This document shows positions 1 to 8,522 of a stretch of 64,000 nucleotides of DNA, in pieces; the first letter of the stretch is position 1, and every line of letters starts with the position of its first letter. The stretch comes from Arthrobacter sp. CDRTa11 (GTDB taxonomy: Bacteria > Actinomycetota > Actinomycetes > Actinomycetales > Micrococcaceae): NCBI RefSeq assembly GCF_026427775.1, contig NZ_CP044532.1:4898001-4962000 (forward strand), in the 5' to 3' direction. Both the position numbers and the translations under genes were made by a program. Under the pieces are notes generated by a model. The model did not search any database. It had not been told where the DNA came from and saw only the letters and a list, made by a program, of their open reading frames with translations.

Positions 1-1701
1 TCCAAAATCCCGGACGAGTACCTGCGCGGACTGGCCGAGCTGGGCGCCTTTGGAATGAAGATCCCGCAGGAGTACGGCGGCCTGGGGCTTTCGCTGGTCT
101 ACTACGGCCGGGCTCTGGCCCTCCTGGGAAGTGTCCACCCCAGCATCGGGGCGCTCCTCTCCGCCCACCAGTCCATCGGTGTTCCTGAACCCGTGAAGGT
201 GTTTGGCACAGCCGAGCAGAAGCACGAGTACCTTCCCAGGTGCGCCGCCGGCGCCATCACTGCCTTCCTGCTGACCGAGCCCGACGTCGGCAGTGACCCC
301 GCCCGGATGGGCAGCACCGCAGTACCAACGGACGACGGCGAGTCCTACATTCTGGACGGCGTGAAGCTGTGGACCACTAACGGCGTAATCGCCGAACTGG
401 TGGTGGTCATGGCGCTGGTCCCGGCGCACACCGATTCGGACGGCACCCAACACAAGGGCGGGATCAGCGCATTCGTAGTTGAGATGGACTCCCCCGGCAT
501 CACCGTGGAGAACCGCAACGCCTTTATGGGACTGCGCGGAATCGAAAACGGGGTGACCAGGTTCCATCAGGTCCGCGTTCCTGCCGCTAACCGGCTGGGC
601 CGCGAAGGCCAGGGGCTCAAGATCGCGCTGACCACACTGAACACCGGCAGGCTGGCCCTTCCCGCCCTTTGTGTCGCCTCGGGCCGCTGGAGCCTGAAGA
701 TCGCCCGGGAATGGTCCAATGCCCGCACCCAGTGGGGCAGGCCCGTGGGCAAGCATGAAGCCGTGGGCAAAAAGATCGCCTTCATCGCAGCTTCGGCTTT
801 TGCCCTGGACGCCGTTTTTGAACTGTCCGCTGAACTTGCCGACGCCGGCCAGAAGGATGTCCGGATCGAGGCGGCGCTGGCCAAGCTCTGGTCCACCGAA
901 ATAAGCTGCCGGATCGCTGACGAACTGGTGCAAATCCGAGGCGGCCGTGGTTTCGAAACCGCCGAATCCCTGGAAGCCAGGGGGGAACGGGCCGTTCCGG
1001 CCGAACAACAGCTGCGTGACCTACGGATCAACAGGATCTTCGAAGGATCGTCGGAGATCATGAAGCTCCTCATCGCACGGGAAGCGGTGGATGCACACCT
1101 TGCCGCCGCGGGTGACCTCGCCTCCGCTGATGCCAGCCTCTCGGACAAAGCCAGGGCCGCCGTCGGGGCTTCGGGTTTCTATGCCAGATGGCTGCCCAAG
1201 CTCGTGGCCGGCGCGGGGATGGACCCCCGGTCCTACAGCGAGTTCGGCCGGCTCGCCAAGCAACTCAGGTTCGTGGAGCGGTCCTCGCGGCGGCTGGCCC
1301 GGCAGACCTTCTACGGCATGGGACGCTGGCAGGCAAAGCTCGAGCACAAGCAGGCTTTCCTTGGCCGTGTGGTGGACATCGGCGCGGAACTGTTTGCCAT
1401 GGCCGCCTGCTGTTCGCGGGCTGAAATGCTGCTCCGCACAGCCCCGGAACGGGGTGCCACAGCGTACGAACTGGCCGAGGCGTACTGCGAGCAGGCCAAG
1501 GTGCGCGTTGACGAGTACTTCGACCAGCTGTGGCGCAACACCGACGACGCCGACCATGACCTTTCCCGCAAGGTCCTGGCCGGGGATTACACCTGGCTGG
1601 AGGCCGGTGTCCTTGACTCATCTGAAGGCACTGGACCCTGGATTGCGGACGCCACTCCCGGCCCCTCCAAGAAGGAAAACCTGCACCGAAACTACCGTTA
1701 G
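1..1701 (+). CDS. Acyl-CoA dehydrogenase, 5' end cut by window
   Basis: The reading frame is open from base 1, so the gene starts outside the window; the first visible codons encode SKIPDEYLRGLAELGAFG just before the conserved MKIPQEYGGLGLS segment. It is an FAD-dependent acyl-CoA dehydrogenase that would oxidise acyl-CoA to trans-2-enoyl-CoA in the first step of beta-oxidation. The middle domain carries LTEPDVGSDPARM (FAD/substrate contacts), and the C-terminal helical domain carries QIRGGRGFE and RINRIFEGSSEIMKLLIAREA. About 190 residues follow this core, so it belongs to the longer VLCAD/ACAD9-like group with an extra C-terminal helical region rather than the usual 380-residue type. Chain length specificity cannot be told. 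The stop is TAG at 1699. A 22-bp imperfect palindrome follows directly. Confidence 0.93.
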   Translation, partial: SKIPDEYLRGLAELGAFGMKIPQEYGGLGLSLVYYGRALALLGSVHPSIGALLSAHQSIGVPEPVKVFGTAEQKHEYLPRCAAGAITAFLLTEPDVGSDPARMGSTAVPTDDGESYILDGVKLWTTNGVIAELVVVMALVPAHTDSDGTQHKGGISAFVVEMDSPGITVENRNAFMGLRGIENGVTRFHQVRVPAANRLGREGQGLKIALTTLNTGRLALPALCVASGRWSLKIAREWSNARTQWGRPVGKHEAVGKKIAFIAASAFALDAVFELSAELADAGQKDVRIEAALAKLWSTEISCRIADELVQIRGGRGFETAESLEARGERAVPAEQQLRDLRINRIFEGSSEIMKLLIAREAVDAHLAAAGDLASADASLSDKARAAVGASGFYARWLPKLVAGAGMDPRSYSEFGRLAKQLRFVERSSRRLARQTFYGMGRWQAKLEHKQAFLGRVVDIGAELFAMAACCSRAEMLLRTAPERGATAYELAEAYCEQAKVRVDEYFDQLWRNTDDADHDLSRKVLAGDYTWLEAGVLDSSEGTGPWIADATPGPSKKENLHRNYR

Positions 1702-1703
1702 CA

Positions 1704-1725
1704 GATAGTAAGCATCCTTGCTATC
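1704..1725. promoter_or_regulatory. Imperfect 22-bp palindrome, candidate operator
   Basis: The sequence from GATAG to CTATC reads as an inverted repeat with 18 of 22 symmetric positions (core GTAAGCATCCTTGC). It lies between the acyl-CoA dehydrogenase stop and the start of the membrane-protein gene, 27 bp upstream of that ATG, where a repressor site would overlap the promoter. No cognate regulator is apparent nearby. Confidence 0.4.
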
Positions 1726-1752
1726 CCAGTTGAGCAGTGGTTGAGTGGTGCC

Positions 1753-2595
1753 ATGAGCAGCTCAACAGGCCCAAATGACAGGCTTCCGCGGCGTGCCGGG
1801 GATGAAAACAGGCCCCCCGGGGATGAAACCAGGCGTGCCGGGGATGAGAACTTCCGCAGGGAAAGTGCTCGTGATGAAACATTCGCCGGCGGACAGCCGA
1901 CCCAGGCATTCGATCAGGCTCCTGCACCCGCCTACGGCGAACGGGAGTACGTGGCCGATCCGGACGCGGACACGGGGACGGCCTACCCCGCTGCGGCGGA
2001 TCCGAACCTGACCGACCGCGCCACGGCTGTGGCCCGCGAGAAGGAACAGTTCGGCGGCATTAAAGTGGGCTCAGCTTTCTTTGGCTGGCTCACCGCCACT
2101 GGAATGTCCGTCCTCCTGACCGCACTGGTGGCCGGAGCCGGAACCGCCGTAGGCCTCGCCAACAACACGGATGTCAATGAGGCGGTCAACCAGGTGACGA
2201 CGAACGGCGCAGTGGGGATCGTGGGGATCATCGTCCTGCTGGCCATCCTTTTTGTCTCCTACTATTCGGGCGGGTACGTGGCCGGCAGGATGGCCAGGTT
2301 CAACGGCGCCAAGCAGGGCTTCATGGTGTGGATCTGGGCACTGATCGCCGCCGTGGCGGTGGCCTTGTTGGGCCTCATCGCCGGGCAACAGTTCAACATC
2401 CTGGCCAATCTGAACAGCTTTCCGCGCATCCCCATCAACGAAGGCGAGCTGACCACGGCAAGCATCATCGCCGCTGTAGTTGTGGCGCTGATCGCGCTGG
2501 CGGGAGCGGTGCTGGGCGGGCTGGCAGGCATGCACTTCCACCGCAAGGTGGACCGGGCAGGCTTTACTCCGGACGAAGCCTACGACGAGACTTAA
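1753..2595 (+). CDS. Membrane protein with 7-residue repeats in a charged N-terminus
   Basis: This 280-residue protein has a hydrophilic, probably disordered N-terminal region of about 110 residues and then four hydrophobic segments: FFGWLTATGMSVLLTALVAG, GIVGIIVLLAILFVSYY, MVWIWALIAAVAVALLGLIAG and IIAAVVVALIALAGAVLGG. The N-terminus contains three tandem heptads, GDENRPP, GDETRRA and GDENFRR, encoded by a 21-bp DNA repeat at 1796-1858. I chose the ATG at 1753 over a TTG 12 bp upstream. The family is not recognised; glycine-rich helices suggest a small integral membrane protein in the cytoplasmic membrane. It stands alone between a palindrome and the convergent YchJ gene. Confidence 0.75.
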   Translation: MSSSTGPNDRLPRRAGDENRPPGDETRRAGDENFRRESARDETFAGGQPTQAFDQAPAPAYGEREYVADPDADTGTAYPAAADPNLTDRATAVAREKEQFGGIKVGSAFFGWLTATGMSVLLTALVAGAGTAVGLANNTDVNEAVNQVTTNGAVGIVGIIVLLAILFVSYYSGGYVAGRMARFNGAKQGFMVWIWALIAAVAVALLGLIAGQQFNILANLNSFPRIPINEGELTTASIIAAVVVALIALAGAVLGGLAGMHFHRKVDRAGFTPDEAYDET

Positions 2596-2621
2596 GCAAT
2601 CGAAACCCAGGCAGTCGAAAC

Positions 2622-3020
2622 CTAAGAAATGAGGACGGCGTCGACGTAGTACCAGCGCCCCTCCTCCCGCACAAAACGGCTGGTTTCATGATGAACTCCC
2701 CGTTCCCCGCCATAGAGAAAATGGGCCTTGAACTCCACAGTGCCCTCGGTATCAAACGGCCCGCCAGTGGCGGAAAGGATGTCGAGGCGGCGCCACTGCA
2801 TCCCCTGGTCCAGTTCCAGCTCGGCGGGAGCGGTGCGGGGGTGCCATGTGGCCATCAGGTAATCAGCGTCGAGCAGGACAAACGCGCTGTAGCGGGAGCG
2901 CATCAGTTGCTCAGCGGTTCCCGCCCGGGCTTCGCCACTGTGGAAACGGCCGCAGCACTCAAAGTACTCAAGGCCGGAGAGGCACACGCAGGGGCGAGCA
3001 TTGATCGGCTTCTCAAACAT
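2622..3020 (-). CDS. YchJ/UPF0225 family protein with SEC-C-like cysteines
   Basis: The product of 132 residues begins MFEKPINARPCVCLSG and matches the YchJ family: an N-terminal cysteine cluster (CVCLSGLEYFECCGRFHSG) resembling the SEC-C zinc-binding motif, then LMRSRYSAFVLLDADYLMATW and a C-terminal half with TVEFKAHFLYGG and GRWYYVDAVL, typical of an NTF2-like fold. The frame is open further upstream, but the ATG at 3020 has AGGAG just before it and gives the normal family start. Function is unknown in the family; the cysteines suggest metal binding. It is convergent with the membrane-protein gene on its left, with no gene partners. Confidence 0.85.
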   Translation of the reverse strand: MFEKPINARPCVCLSGLEYFECCGRFHSGEARAGTAEQLMRSRYSAFVLLDADYLMATWHPRTAPAELELDQGMQWRRLDILSATGGPFDTEGTVEFKAHFLYGGERGVHHETSRFVREEGRWYYVDAVLIS

Positions 3021-3250
3021 GGGGCTCCTGTCGGGGGCTGCCGGGCGCGGGTTCGGATCGCAGCCGGGGCTAATCCGACTATAAACGCCCGGGGAATCGT
3101 GTTTTCCGGTAACAGGTTTGAAACAACCTCGAACGCGCCCTACCCGGCGGCGGCAGCGCTCAGGAATAGTCCGTAAGGTGGTGGGGGGCTGTTGCCCGTG
3201 GTTGATGGTGCCGGCACGGGCCTCGCTGCCGGCAGAGAGGAGAAGGTGAC

Positions 3251-4099
3251 GTGGGAGACGCAACAACGATTGCCCTCAATCTGACCTTTTTCGGGACACT
3301 CGGCCTCGCCTTCTTGATGTTTTTTATCCTGTTCCTGCTGGTTGTGGCCACCCTTGTACTGGCCGGCATCGGACGCCTGGCCGCCCTTCTGGTGATGGCC
3401 CTCTTTGGAAGGTTCCCCCGGAACGACCCCGCCTCGCTGGTCCACTTCCCTGCCCCCAAAGCACAGACAGCAGGCACAGCCCGGGCAGCAGAGGAACCGG
3501 GCCCAGCGGTTCCGGATCAGTCAGTCCCCGTGTCGGGCAGCTTTTCAGAGTCTCGCGGCATTCCTGAGTCCGACGACGCCGCTGCCGCCTCCTCCCCTGC
3601 CTCGAAAGCACCGGCCGGCGGAGTACTTCGGGTCCTTCGGTCCAGGGTGGCGAGGCCGGCTTCAGCGCCGACGGCTCCCCGCGACTGGGGCGCCCTCCTG
3701 AAACCGGCAGAGCTCCGCTCCCGGTTCCGCACCGCCGTCGAACATCACCCCTTGCTCACCGCAGCCCGGAGTGAGCCGCCGGTCCTGGCCAAGGACTGGG
3801 CCGCGGCCGTGGCGGAAGCAGACGCGCGGGCCATTGCTCGTGCACGGGCCGCGGCACCCGAGATCAAGCTGTCAGTGCGGGAACTTCCCAGTCCCGCCGT
3901 CCCAGCCGAAAAGGTGGAAGCCGTGGCGCCGCTGGTGGAGTCTGCTTTGCATCAGGACAAGCCGGTGCACGATGTTCCGCGCTCGTTCAAGAAACCTCCA
4001 GCCGCTGCTCCGCTGTCCATGCTGGACACAGGCTCGCTGGTATCCCTCTCCGGCCATGCCAAAGTACTTAAGGGCAAGCTGCCGGCAGACCGGCACTGA
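3251..4099 (+). CDS. Hypothetical protein with one N-terminal membrane anchor
   Basis: The GTG start at 3251 follows a purine-rich ribosome site (GAGAGGAGAAGG). The 282-residue product has an N-terminal hydrophobic segment (roughly residues 6-35, LNLTFFGTLGLAFLMFFILF, with more hydrophobic residues up to the mid-50s, so possibly two helices), followed by a long Ala/Pro/Ser-rich region with low sequence complexity. No catalytic motif is visible. It looks like a membrane-anchored protein with an extended, probably disordered, cytoplasmic or external tail. I do not recognise the family. The gene is monocistronic by spacing, with about 150 bp before it and 200 bp after it. Confidence 0.7.
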   Translation: MGDATTIALNLTFFGTLGLAFLMFFILFLLVVATLVLAGIGRLAALLVMALFGRFPRNDPASLVHFPAPKAQTAGTARAAEEPGPAVPDQSVPVSGSFSESRGIPESDDAAAASSPASKAPAGGVLRVLRSRVARPASAPTAPRDWGALLKPAELRSRFRTAVEHHPLLTAARSEPPVLAKDWAAAVAEADARAIARARAAAPEIKLSVRELPSPAVPAEKVEAVAPLVESALHQDKPVHDVPRSFKKPPAAAPLSMLDTGSLVSLSGHAKVLKGKLPADRH

Positions 4100-4308
4100 G
4101 TCCAGCGGCTGGCCTCAAGCATCCTGATCTAGCCGGCCTGATTCAGCCGGCCCGATCTTCACAAATCGTCACCCGGAACCGCGGCGTTACCCCATGCTAC
4201 GAAAAGCGAAGCACTGTGGCGCTTTCCGGCTGTGCGGCCGGGAATTTGGGTAGCCTCATGACGATCCACAGCAATCCGCGTGGGCAATCTAATGTGAGGA
4301 ATCCGGGG

Positions 4309-5370
4309 ATGAGCCTCAGCGAACTGCGGGTATTCGGGCGGTCAGGTACGCCCATCAGCCCGCTCACTTTGGGCACCATGAACTTCGGCGAGGGGTCAGG
4401 TGCATCAGGCAGCGGCCTACCAGGCGGCGCCCCCACCGGTGCCGACGAGTCCATCCGTATCATTCAGGCCGCGCTGGACGCGGGCATCACAGCGGTGGAC
4501 ACCGCCGATGTCTACTCACAGGGCGAGTCGGAGCAGGTGGTGGGCCGAGCACTTCGGGGCCGCCGCGACGATGTTTTCCTCGCCACCAAGTTCCACGGGC
4601 AAATGAGCCCCAACCCCGCCCATTCGGGAAACTCCCGGCGATGGATCATGCGGGCCGTGGAGGGAAGCCTCCGACGCCTGCAAACAGACCGGATCGACCT
4701 CTACCAAGCCCACCGTCCGGACTACAACACCGATGTTCTGGAGACCATCACTGCCCTGAACGATCTGATCAGGCAGGGAAAAATCCTGTACTACGGCACC
4801 TCGGTATTCACCCCCGCGCAGCTGGTGGAAGCCCAATGGCTTGCCACCACCAACCACCTGATCCCTCCGGTTGCCAACCAGGTCCCCTATTCCATGCTGG
4901 TTCGCGGCAACGAACGGGACGTCCTTCCCATCGCCCAGCAATACGGCCTGGGCGTTCTCGCCTACGGCCCGCTGGCCGGAGGCTGGCTCTCCGGGGACTT
5001 TGTTTTGGACGCTGGACGGGCGCCCACTCGGACGCATTCACTCCCTGGCCGCTACGACATTTCCGGACCGGCAAGCGAGCGGAAGCTGCTGGCCGCCGAT
5101 TCGCTGGCGCGCCTGGCGGATAAGCTGGAGCTGACCCTGGTGGAACTGGCAGTCGGTTTTGCCCTGAGCCACCCAGCCATCAGCAGCGTGATCATCGGTC
5201 CCCGCAGCGAAGAGCACCTGCAGGCCTACCTGAAGGCCGCCGACACTGTGTTAGACGAGTCCGTGCTTGATTTGATCGATGACCTGGTGCCGCCGGGAAC
5301 CAACTTTGTGGAGCGCGATGCAGGGGCTGTAGTTCCTTCCCTGGAGTACGCCGAGCTGCGCAGACGCTAG
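4309..5370 (+). CDS. Aldo/keto reductase
   Basis: This 353-residue NADPH-dependent oxidoreductase has a TIM-barrel fold by homology. The catalytic tetrad is visible: Asp and Tyr in DTADVYSQGE, Lys in LATKFHGQ and His in LYQAHRPD. The cofactor-binding C-terminal part has VIIGPRSEEHLQAYLKA. It resembles YajO/IolS-like members that reduce small aldehydes; the physiological substrate cannot be read. I chose the ATG at 4309 (MSLSELRVFG) because the family begins there and GTGAGGA lies 8-10 bp upstream; in-frame starts at 4216 and 4258 would add an unusual leader. A second aldo/keto reductase follows about 100 bp downstream on the same strand, but the two are not close paralogues. Confidence 0.9.
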   Translation: MSLSELRVFGRSGTPISPLTLGTMNFGEGSGASGSGLPGGAPTGADESIRIIQAALDAGITAVDTADVYSQGESEQVVGRALRGRRDDVFLATKFHGQMSPNPAHSGNSRRWIMRAVEGSLRRLQTDRIDLYQAHRPDYNTDVLETITALNDLIRQGKILYYGTSVFTPAQLVEAQWLATTNHLIPPVANQVPYSMLVRGNERDVLPIAQQYGLGVLAYGPLAGGWLSGDFVLDAGRAPTRTHSLPGRYDISGPASERKLLAADSLARLADKLELTLVELAVGFALSHPAISSVIIGPRSEEHLQAYLKAADTVLDESVLDLIDDLVPPGTNFVERDAGAVVPSLEYAELRRR

Positions 5371-5476
5371 GGGTGGATGTTTGGGCCCGTCCCGCTAAGT
5401 CTCACCGTTCACTGTCTCATCGTTTTGCTTCGGAAAGCCCTTTCCGGATTCGTAGAAGTCCGGTAGCTTGAAAAGC

Positions 5477-6481
5477 ATGGAATTCAGATACCTCGGAAAC
5501 AGTGGCTTCAAAGTCTCGGAAATTACGTTCGGAAACTGGCTCACGCACGGATCGCAGGTGGAGAACGACGTCGCCAGCCAGTGCGTGCGGGCGGCACTTG
5601 ACGCCGGCATCAGCACTTTCGACACGGCGGACGTCTACGCCAACACGGCTGCGGAAACCGTCCTCGGTGAGGCGCTGAAAGGCGAGCGCCGGGAGTCCGT
5701 GGAAATCTTCACGAAGGTCTTCGGCGCCACCGGCCCCAAGGGCAAGAACGATGTGGGCCTGTCCCGCAAACACATTATGGAATCCATCAATGGATCCCTG
5801 GGCAGGCTGCAAACCGACTACGTCGACCTCTATCAGGCGCACCGCTACGATTTTGAAACGCCGCTGGAGGAGACCATGCAGGCGTTTGCGGACATCGTGC
5901 GGCAGGGAAAGGCCCTGTATATCGGCGTCAGTGAATGGACGGCCGCCCAGCTCCGTGAAGGGCATGCGCTCTCCAAGGAACTGGGCTTCCAACTGATCTC
6001 GAACCAGCCGCAGTACTCCATGCTGTGGCGGGTCATCGAGGCTGAGGTGGTTCCGGCGTCGGAAGAATTGGGCGTATCCCAGATTGTGTGGTCCCCCATG
6101 GCTCAGGGAGTGCTCAGCGGCAAGTACCTGCCCGGCCAGCCGGCGCCCGAAGGCAGCCGTGCCACGGATGAGAAGGGCGGCGCCAGGATGATCGAACGAT
6201 GGATGCGCGACGACGTCCTCACCGGAGTTCAGGCACTGAAGCCCATTGCCCAGGAAGCCGGGCTGTCCATGCCGCAGCTCGCCGTGGCCTGGGTGCTGCA
6301 GAACCCGAACGTGGCTTCGGCCATCATCGGAGCGTCCCGGCCTGAGCAGATCGCGGACAGCGCAGCGGCGGCGGGCGTCACGCTTGAGCCCCAGATCCTG
6401 AAGAAAATCGACGACGCCATCGGGGCGCTGGCCGAGCGTGATCCGGCGCTGACAAAATCCCCGGCCACCCGGGAAGCCTAG
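5477..6481 (+). CDS. Aldo/keto reductase, Kv-beta-like subgroup
   Basis: The 334-residue product begins MEFRYLGNSGFKVSEITFGN, typical of the Kv-beta-subunit-like (AKR6/AKR14) aldo/keto reductases. The tetrad residues are seen in FDTADVYANTAAE (Asp, Tyr), IFTKVFG (Lys) and LYQAHRYD (His); the NADPH loop is SAIIGASRPEQI. It would reduce aldehydes in the cytoplasm, perhaps methylglyoxal or aldehyde stress products, but that is family-based inference. The ATG at 5477 is preferred over a TTG three codons upstream; the ribosome site is weak. It follows another aldo/keto reductase by 106 bp and may be co-transcribed with it. Confidence 0.9.
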   Translation: MEFRYLGNSGFKVSEITFGNWLTHGSQVENDVASQCVRAALDAGISTFDTADVYANTAAETVLGEALKGERRESVEIFTKVFGATGPKGKNDVGLSRKHIMESINGSLGRLQTDYVDLYQAHRYDFETPLEETMQAFADIVRQGKALYIGVSEWTAAQLREGHALSKELGFQLISNQPQYSMLWRVIEAEVVPASEELGVSQIVWSPMAQGVLSGKYLPGQPAPEGSRATDEKGGARMIERWMRDDVLTGVQALKPIAQEAGLSMPQLAVAWVLQNPNVASAIIGASRPEQIADSAAAAGVTLEPQILKKIDDAIGALAERDPALTKSPATREA

Positions 6482-6646
6482 GGAGCGCCCTGGTTCTGGG
6501 GATGTGATTGCCACATTGGATCCTGTAGCCCTGGTTCAGGCGGGCATTGGACCGCTGGCGGTTATTTGATCGTTGACGGAGCGGGCGGCCGGGCGTAAAC
6601 CTGTGAGCAGGGGATCCGGCCGCCGCTCGAGCAGAATCGCACCGCC

Positions 6647-7756
6647 ATGACAAAACAGATCTACAGGCAACGTCCATCCACTCGCGCCGTGCCGCAGGCC
6701 GGCGAGCCCACCTCAGGGCCGCTGACTCCTGAGGAGCTTCAGCTGTCGGCCCGCAACCACTCCATGCCGCTGGAGGCTCTGCGGTACGATGTCACGCCGC
6801 CGGGGATGCACTACATCCTGACGCACTTCGATATCCCGGACACCGGCACAAGGCCCTGGCATCTGCGGATCGGCGGTGCGGTGGAACGGGCGATGGAACT
6901 CAGCCTTGCCGCCCTCAAAAAGGACCCAGCCATCACCATCCCGGTCACGCTCGAGTGCGCCGGCAACGGCCGCTCGCTGCTGAAGCCCCGCCCGCTCAGC
7001 CAGCCTTGGGTCCTTGAGGCGGTAGGCACGGCGGAGTGGACCGGGGTCCCGCTTGCCTATTTACTGGCGAAGGCCGGCGTCCTGGATGAGGCCGTGGAAG
7101 TTGTCTTCACCGGTGCCGACGAAGGGATCCAGGGCGGCGTCCGGCAGAAGTACGCCCGCAGCCTGCCCATCCGGGAAGCGCTGCGCCCCGACGTCGTGCT
7201 TGCCTATCGGATGAACGGCGCGGACCTCCCGCCGCAGCACGGCTATCCCCTCCGGCTGGTGGTTCCCGGCTGGTACGGCATGACAAGCGTTAAGTGGCTG
7301 GAGTCGATTGAGGTGGTGACAGCCCCCTTTACCGGATTCCAGCAGCACCTGGCATACAGGTACCAGGACACCGCGGACGACGCCGGCACACCGGTTTCGC
7401 GAATCAGGATCCGTTCCCTGATGATTCCGCCGGGCATCCCCGACTTTTTCACGCGCAGGCGGTCGCTTCCGCCGGGACCTGTGCTGCTGCACGGCAGGGC
7501 CTGGTCAGGCGAGGGCGCGGTCACGGGCGTTGAGGTGGGGATCGACGGCGAGTGGCTGCCGGCCCAGCTGGAGAAACCTCCGGGCCCGTTCGCCTGGTGC
7601 AAGTGGACTCTGCCATGGGTGGCCGATCCCGGGGAGCATGTGCTGGCCTGCCGTGGCACGGATGCCACCGGGGCTGTCCAGCCGCTGGAACAGAACTGGA
7701 ACTACCAGGGGCTGAGCAACAACGTGGTGCAGCACGTAAACGCCATCGTGGAGTAA
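6647..7756 (+). CDS. Sulfite-oxidase-family molybdopterin oxidoreductase
   Basis: The 369-residue protein has the oxidoreductase molybdopterin-binding domain: the molybdenum-ligand cysteine lies in VTLECAGNGRS (about Cys104), followed by GTAEWTGVPLAYLL, GADEGIQGG, LAYRMNGADLPPQHGYPLRLVVPGWYG and WLESIEVV. The C-terminal 110 residues form the Mo-cofactor oxidoreductase dimerisation domain (WSGEGAVTGVEVGIDGEW, ending in NWNYQGLSNN). There is no heme domain and no obvious Tat signal at the N-terminus (MTKQIYRQRPSTR), so it is probably cytoplasmic, unlike periplasmic YedY. The substrate could be sulfite or another S- or N-oxide. A hairpin terminator follows at 7787-7828. Confidence 0.92.
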   Translation: MTKQIYRQRPSTRAVPQAGEPTSGPLTPEELQLSARNHSMPLEALRYDVTPPGMHYILTHFDIPDTGTRPWHLRIGGAVERAMELSLAALKKDPAITIPVTLECAGNGRSLLKPRPLSQPWVLEAVGTAEWTGVPLAYLLAKAGVLDEAVEVVFTGADEGIQGGVRQKYARSLPIREALRPDVVLAYRMNGADLPPQHGYPLRLVVPGWYGMTSVKWLESIEVVTAPFTGFQQHLAYRYQDTADDAGTPVSRIRIRSLMIPPGIPDFFTRRRSLPPGPVLLHGRAWSGEGAVTGVEVGIDGEWLPAQLEKPPGPFAWCKWTLPWVADPGEHVLACRGTDATGAVQPLEQNWNYQGLSNNVVQHVNAIVE

Positions 7757-7786
7757 GGGATTCAGAGCACCCCGGCGGGCTTAAAC

Positions 7787-7828
7787 AGATGCGTCGGACA
7801 CCCCCCAAAAGTGCCCGACGCCTGTCTG
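7787..7828 (+). terminator. Hairpin terminator after molybdoenzyme gene
   Basis: The arms GCGTCGGACAC (7791-7801) and GTGCCCGACGC (7811-7821) pair with one mismatch around a 9-base loop, and CAGA/TCTG just outside add further pairs. No strong T-run follows, as is common in actinobacteria. Confidence 0.55.
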
Positions 7829-7942
7829 CTGTATGCGCCATGCTACGCACGAATTCATTAAAAAGCCATACGGCCGGTATTTTAGTTCATCATGGGTCAA
7901 GAACTTGCGAGGGACAAAAACGTGAACGGCCCGCCGCGCCCG

Positions 7943-7948
7943 TATACT
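7943..7948 (+). promoter_or_regulatory. Candidate -10 box, near-leaderless start
   Basis: TATACT ends 11 bp before the S4-protein ATG, so transcription would begin about 5 bp before the start codon. No convincing -35 hexamer is seen at 16-18 bp upstream. Confidence 0.35.
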
Positions 7949-7959
7949 CAGTCGCAGCC

Positions 7960-8346
7960 ATGACCAGCCTTCCTTCCTCCCCTGCCAGTGTTCGAATCGA
8001 CGCTTGGCTGTGGGCCATCCGCGCCTACAAAACCCGCTCCGCAGCCACTGCCTCCTGCCGCGCCGGCCATGTTCGCCTCAACGGCAGTCCGGCCAAGGCG
8101 TCCGCCACCCTGGTCACGGGTGACACCGTGACAGTCCGCATGTCCGGCTACGAACGGACTCTTGAGGTGAGGCGCCTGATTGCCAAGCGCGTTGGGGCAG
8201 AGGCGGCTTCCCATTGCTTTACCGATCACACCCCGCCGCGTCCCGTTGCGCCGGCCCTCGGTCTTCCCCAGCGCGACCGCGGCGCAGGGCGGCCAACCAA
8301 GAAGGACCGCCGCGATATGGAGCGGCTGCGGGGCCCAGCAACCTAG
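7960..8346 (+). CDS. S4-domain RNA-binding protein (Hsp15-like)
   Basis: This 128-residue protein carries an S4 RNA-binding domain at residues about 8-55: VRIDAWLWAIRAYKTRSAATASCRAGHVRLNG, then GDTVTVRMSGYERTLEV. The C-terminus is basic (GRPTKKDRRDMERL), as in HslR/Hsp15, which binds stalled 50S subunits carrying nascent peptidyl-tRNA. A ribosome-associated or tRNA/rRNA-binding role is inferred from the family. The ATG at 7960 fits the domain start. No good ribosome site precedes it, but TATACT, a good -10 hexamer, lies at 7943-7948, only 11 bp before the ATG, suggesting a leaderless or near-leaderless message. Confidence 0.88.
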   Translation: MTSLPSSPASVRIDAWLWAIRAYKTRSAATASCRAGHVRLNGSPAKASATLVTGDTVTVRMSGYERTLEVRRLIAKRVGAEAASHCFTDHTPPRPVAPALGLPQRDRGAGRPTKKDRRDMERLRGPAT

Positions 8347-8522
8347 GCGTTCGGACATCTGGTTTCCGTTTCCTGAACAGCGCCCGGTGCGAACGATGGT
8401 CAGTCCTGCCCATCGGCGCGGGCAAGGCTGAAGGCTAGGCTGGTACGGCGGCCGGGGCGGCGTACATCGGAACCGTTGCGGTTGGGGATGGATACTCGGG
8501 CCGCCTCAGATCAGGGGGAACC

